Below, piece after piece: positions 62,670 to 64,000 of a stretch of DNA of 64,000 nucleotides (position 1 is its first letter; every line of letters begins with the position of its first letter). The translations under genes were made by a program, and so were the position numbers. The notes under the pieces were generated by a model. That model was not told the origin of the DNA and did no database searches. It saw nothing but the letters and a program-made list of their open reading frames with translations. Source of the DNA: G036327475 sp036327475 (lineage in GTDB: Bacteria > Pseudomonadota > Gammaproteobacteria > Enterobacterales > Enterobacteriaceae); the NCBI RefSeq assembly GCF_036327475.1, contig NZ_CP132913.1, forward strand, positions 1,240,001 through 1,304,000, in the 5' to 3' direction.

Positions 62670-63494
62670 TTAGCGAAAACCCTTTTCCCGTTTTAAGAGA
62701 TCATAGGCCTGCTGGATAGCTTGCGCTTTCTGTTTGGCCATTTCCACCATTTCCGGCGGCGGCCCTTTCGCCACCAGCTTGTCGGGATGATGCTCGCTCA
62801 TCAACTTGCGGTAGGCGCGCTTAATTGTCGGGCCATCGTCCTGGGGGCTGACGCCGAGCACTTTGCAGGCGTTCTCCAGCGTCGGCCCATGCGCCCGCCC
62901 CGGCTGGCGGTAGCTGCCCTGGTAAAAATCATGTTGACTGCCGAACTGCGCGCTACCCCCAATCATGCTGAGGAACTGATCAAACTGGCCGCGGCTGATG
63001 CCCAGCTCTTCGGCGATGATGTACAGCACCTGTCTCTCGTTGGGGTGCAGCGAGCCATCCGCGAAGGCCGCCTGGATTTGGATTTCCAAAAACATGCGAA
63101 TGAGATCGAAGCGGCCAAAGCAGACTTGGCGAAATTCGCGCAGCCGGGCGCGCAACGGGAAATCGCTATCTTTTCCTTCGCGGAACGCCTCCTGTGCGGC
63201 GCTTTTTAGCGCATCATTCAGCTGCATCCGCGTCATTAATCGATTGGCGTTTACGATGTCGGCCTCGGTGACCCGCCCTTTTGATTTAGTCAAATGGCCC
63301 ATCACATGGAAAGTGGTGCGAAAAAAAACATTTTGCCGAGTTTGTTGATCGGGAAAATAGCTGGGATTGGTCACGCGGGCGCCACGCGCCTTATCCACCA
63401 TATAGCCAATCAACAAACCCAATACGATGGCCCAAAAACCGCCGCCAGACCAAATCGCCACAATAACACCCAACAACTTACCCCAATAACGCAT
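62670..63494 (-). CDS. djlA: Membrane-anchored DnaJ-like co-chaperone DjlA
   Basis: Type III J-protein that stimulates DnaK and affects colanic acid regulation through Rcs in E. coli. The 274 residues (E. coli 271) have one N-terminal membrane segment (about 7-30), a TerB-like central domain (FGRFDLIRMFLEIQIQAAFA, DGSLHPNERQVLYIIAEELG) and the C-terminal J domain with the HPD tripeptide in MSEHHPDKLVAKG. It is divergent from lptD. Confidence 0.95.
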   Translation of the reverse strand: MRYWGKLLGVIVAIWSGGGFWAIVLGLLIGYMVDKARGARVTNPSYFPDQQTRQNVFFRTTFHVMGHLTKSKGRVTEADIVNANRLMTRMQLNDALKSAAQEAFREGKDSDFPLRARLREFRQVCFGRFDLIRMFLEIQIQAAFADGSLHPNERQVLYIIAEELGISRGQFDQFLSMIGGSAQFGSQHDFYQGSYRQPGRAHGPTLENACKVLGVSPQDDGPTIKRAYRKLMSEHHPDKLVAKGPPPEMVEMAKQKAQAIQQAYDLLKREKGFR

Positions 63495-63675
63495 ATACTC
63501 CTCAATTCATCGCGCCGTCGGTACAAAATTGCTTTATCATACCTGTCATTTAACACCAAGCCTAACGGTACGCGGTAGAATGGCAGGATGTAACACTGTC
63601 GCAACGCTTATGAGTGGCATAGTCCACGGCCGTTTTCGCGATAAGCCATGGATGACAGAACACCTGAAAACGCTT

Positions 63676-64000
63676 ATGAAAAAACGTTTACCCATACTGT
63701 TGGCCGGCCTTATCTGGCCCGCTTTTTATGGCCAGCAGGCGCTGGCCGATCTGGCGGATCAATGTCTGTTAGGCGTGCCGACCTATGCCAAACCTCTTGT
63801 TAATGGCGACCCAAACGCGCTGCCGGTGCATATACAGGCCGATAAAGCCACGGCGAATTATCCCGAATATGTGCTATTTAGCGGCAACGTGGGTATTGAA
63901 CAAGGCAACAACACGCTCACCGCCGATGAAGTGCAGCTCACGCAGCGCCAGGAGCAAAACCAGGCGCCGTTGCGTACCGTTACTGCTACCGGAAACGTCA
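63676..64000 (+). CDS. lptD: LPS-assembly outer-membrane protein LptD, N-terminal part
   Basis: The start of the LPS transporter of the outer membrane, cut by the window end after 108 codons. MKKRLPILLAGLIWPAFYGQ then QALA is a signal peptide, followed by DLADQCLLGVPTY with the first of the disulfide-forming cysteines and the OstA/LptA-like repeat domain (FSGNVGIEQGNNTLTADEVQ). It matches E. coli LptD (DLASQCMLGVPSY). The rest lies outside the window. Confidence 0.93.
   Translation, partial: MKKRLPILLAGLIWPAFYGQQALADLADQCLLGVPTYAKPLVNGDPNALPVHIQADKATANYPEYVLFSGNVGIEQGNNTLTADEVQLTQRQEQNQAPLRTVTATGNV

Noticed and set aside
1..64000. Insertion sequences, prophage, tRNA or rRNA genes
   Set aside because: I looked for transposase and phage motifs and for tRNA cloverleaf ends and saw none; a tRNA scan would be needed to be certain.

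Overview
The window looks like a chromosome segment of a Sodalis-type insect endosymbiont (Enterobacterales), most like Sodalis glossinidius. Gene order follows the Escherichia coli region from lptD down to mrcB, in reverse orientation. The intact proteins are close to E. coli homologues. About a third of the DNA consists of unmistakable but broken relatives of E. coli genes, with frameshifts, stops and internal deletions. No insertion sequences, prophage, CRISPR array, rRNA or tRNA genes were recognised. Species assignment is inference from this pattern.

Layout. 1-2.0 kb: remnants of a GH88-like sugar hydrolase and an SDR oxidoreductase. 2.0-9.8 kb: mrcB, broken hrpB, thpR and sfsA, intact dksA, broken gluQ, then pcnB (AUU start) and folK. 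10-12 kb: panB and panC intact, panD broken. 12-16.8 kb: ABC exporter yadGH, broken carbonic anhydrase can, an AT-rich gene desert, hpt. 17-20 kb: GMC oxidoreductase and GAF-domain remnants, broken yacC. 20.3-22 kb: speE-speD. 22-25.6 kb: broken yacL and acnB plus unrecognised DNA. 25.6-32.2 kb: pyruvate dehydrogenase operon pdhR-aceE-aceF-lpdA with a perfect PdhR box and a perfect 23-bp hairpin. 32.2-35.5 kb: remnants of ampE (tentative), hofC, guaC, zapD and mutT around intact coaE and yacG. 35.5-39.9 kb: secA, truncated secM, a DciA-family gene, lpxC. 40-56 kb: the dcw division and murein cluster, complete except that mraZ is broken and ddlB is gone. 56-58.5 kb: AT-rich spacer, then a scar fusing truncated cra to truncated sgrR. 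58.6-62 kb: TPP riboswitch and intact thiBPQ. 62-64 kb: rapA/rluA scar, djlA, start of lptD.

Together, the intact genes cover the cell wall and division, LPS, protein export, central carbon entry (PDH), pantothenate from supplied beta-alanine, spermidine, CoA, folate and thiamine import. Losses fall on regulation and backup functions (cra, sgrR, secM, mraZ, zapD, mutT, guaC, acnB, can). This is the profile of a recent host-restricted symbiont in mid-decay. I found no convincing new multi-gene system. The most interesting items are the deletion scars, the perfect hairpin in the pdhR-aceE gap, the loss of panD, secM and ddlB from otherwise intact operons, and two stretches of DNA I could not identify.
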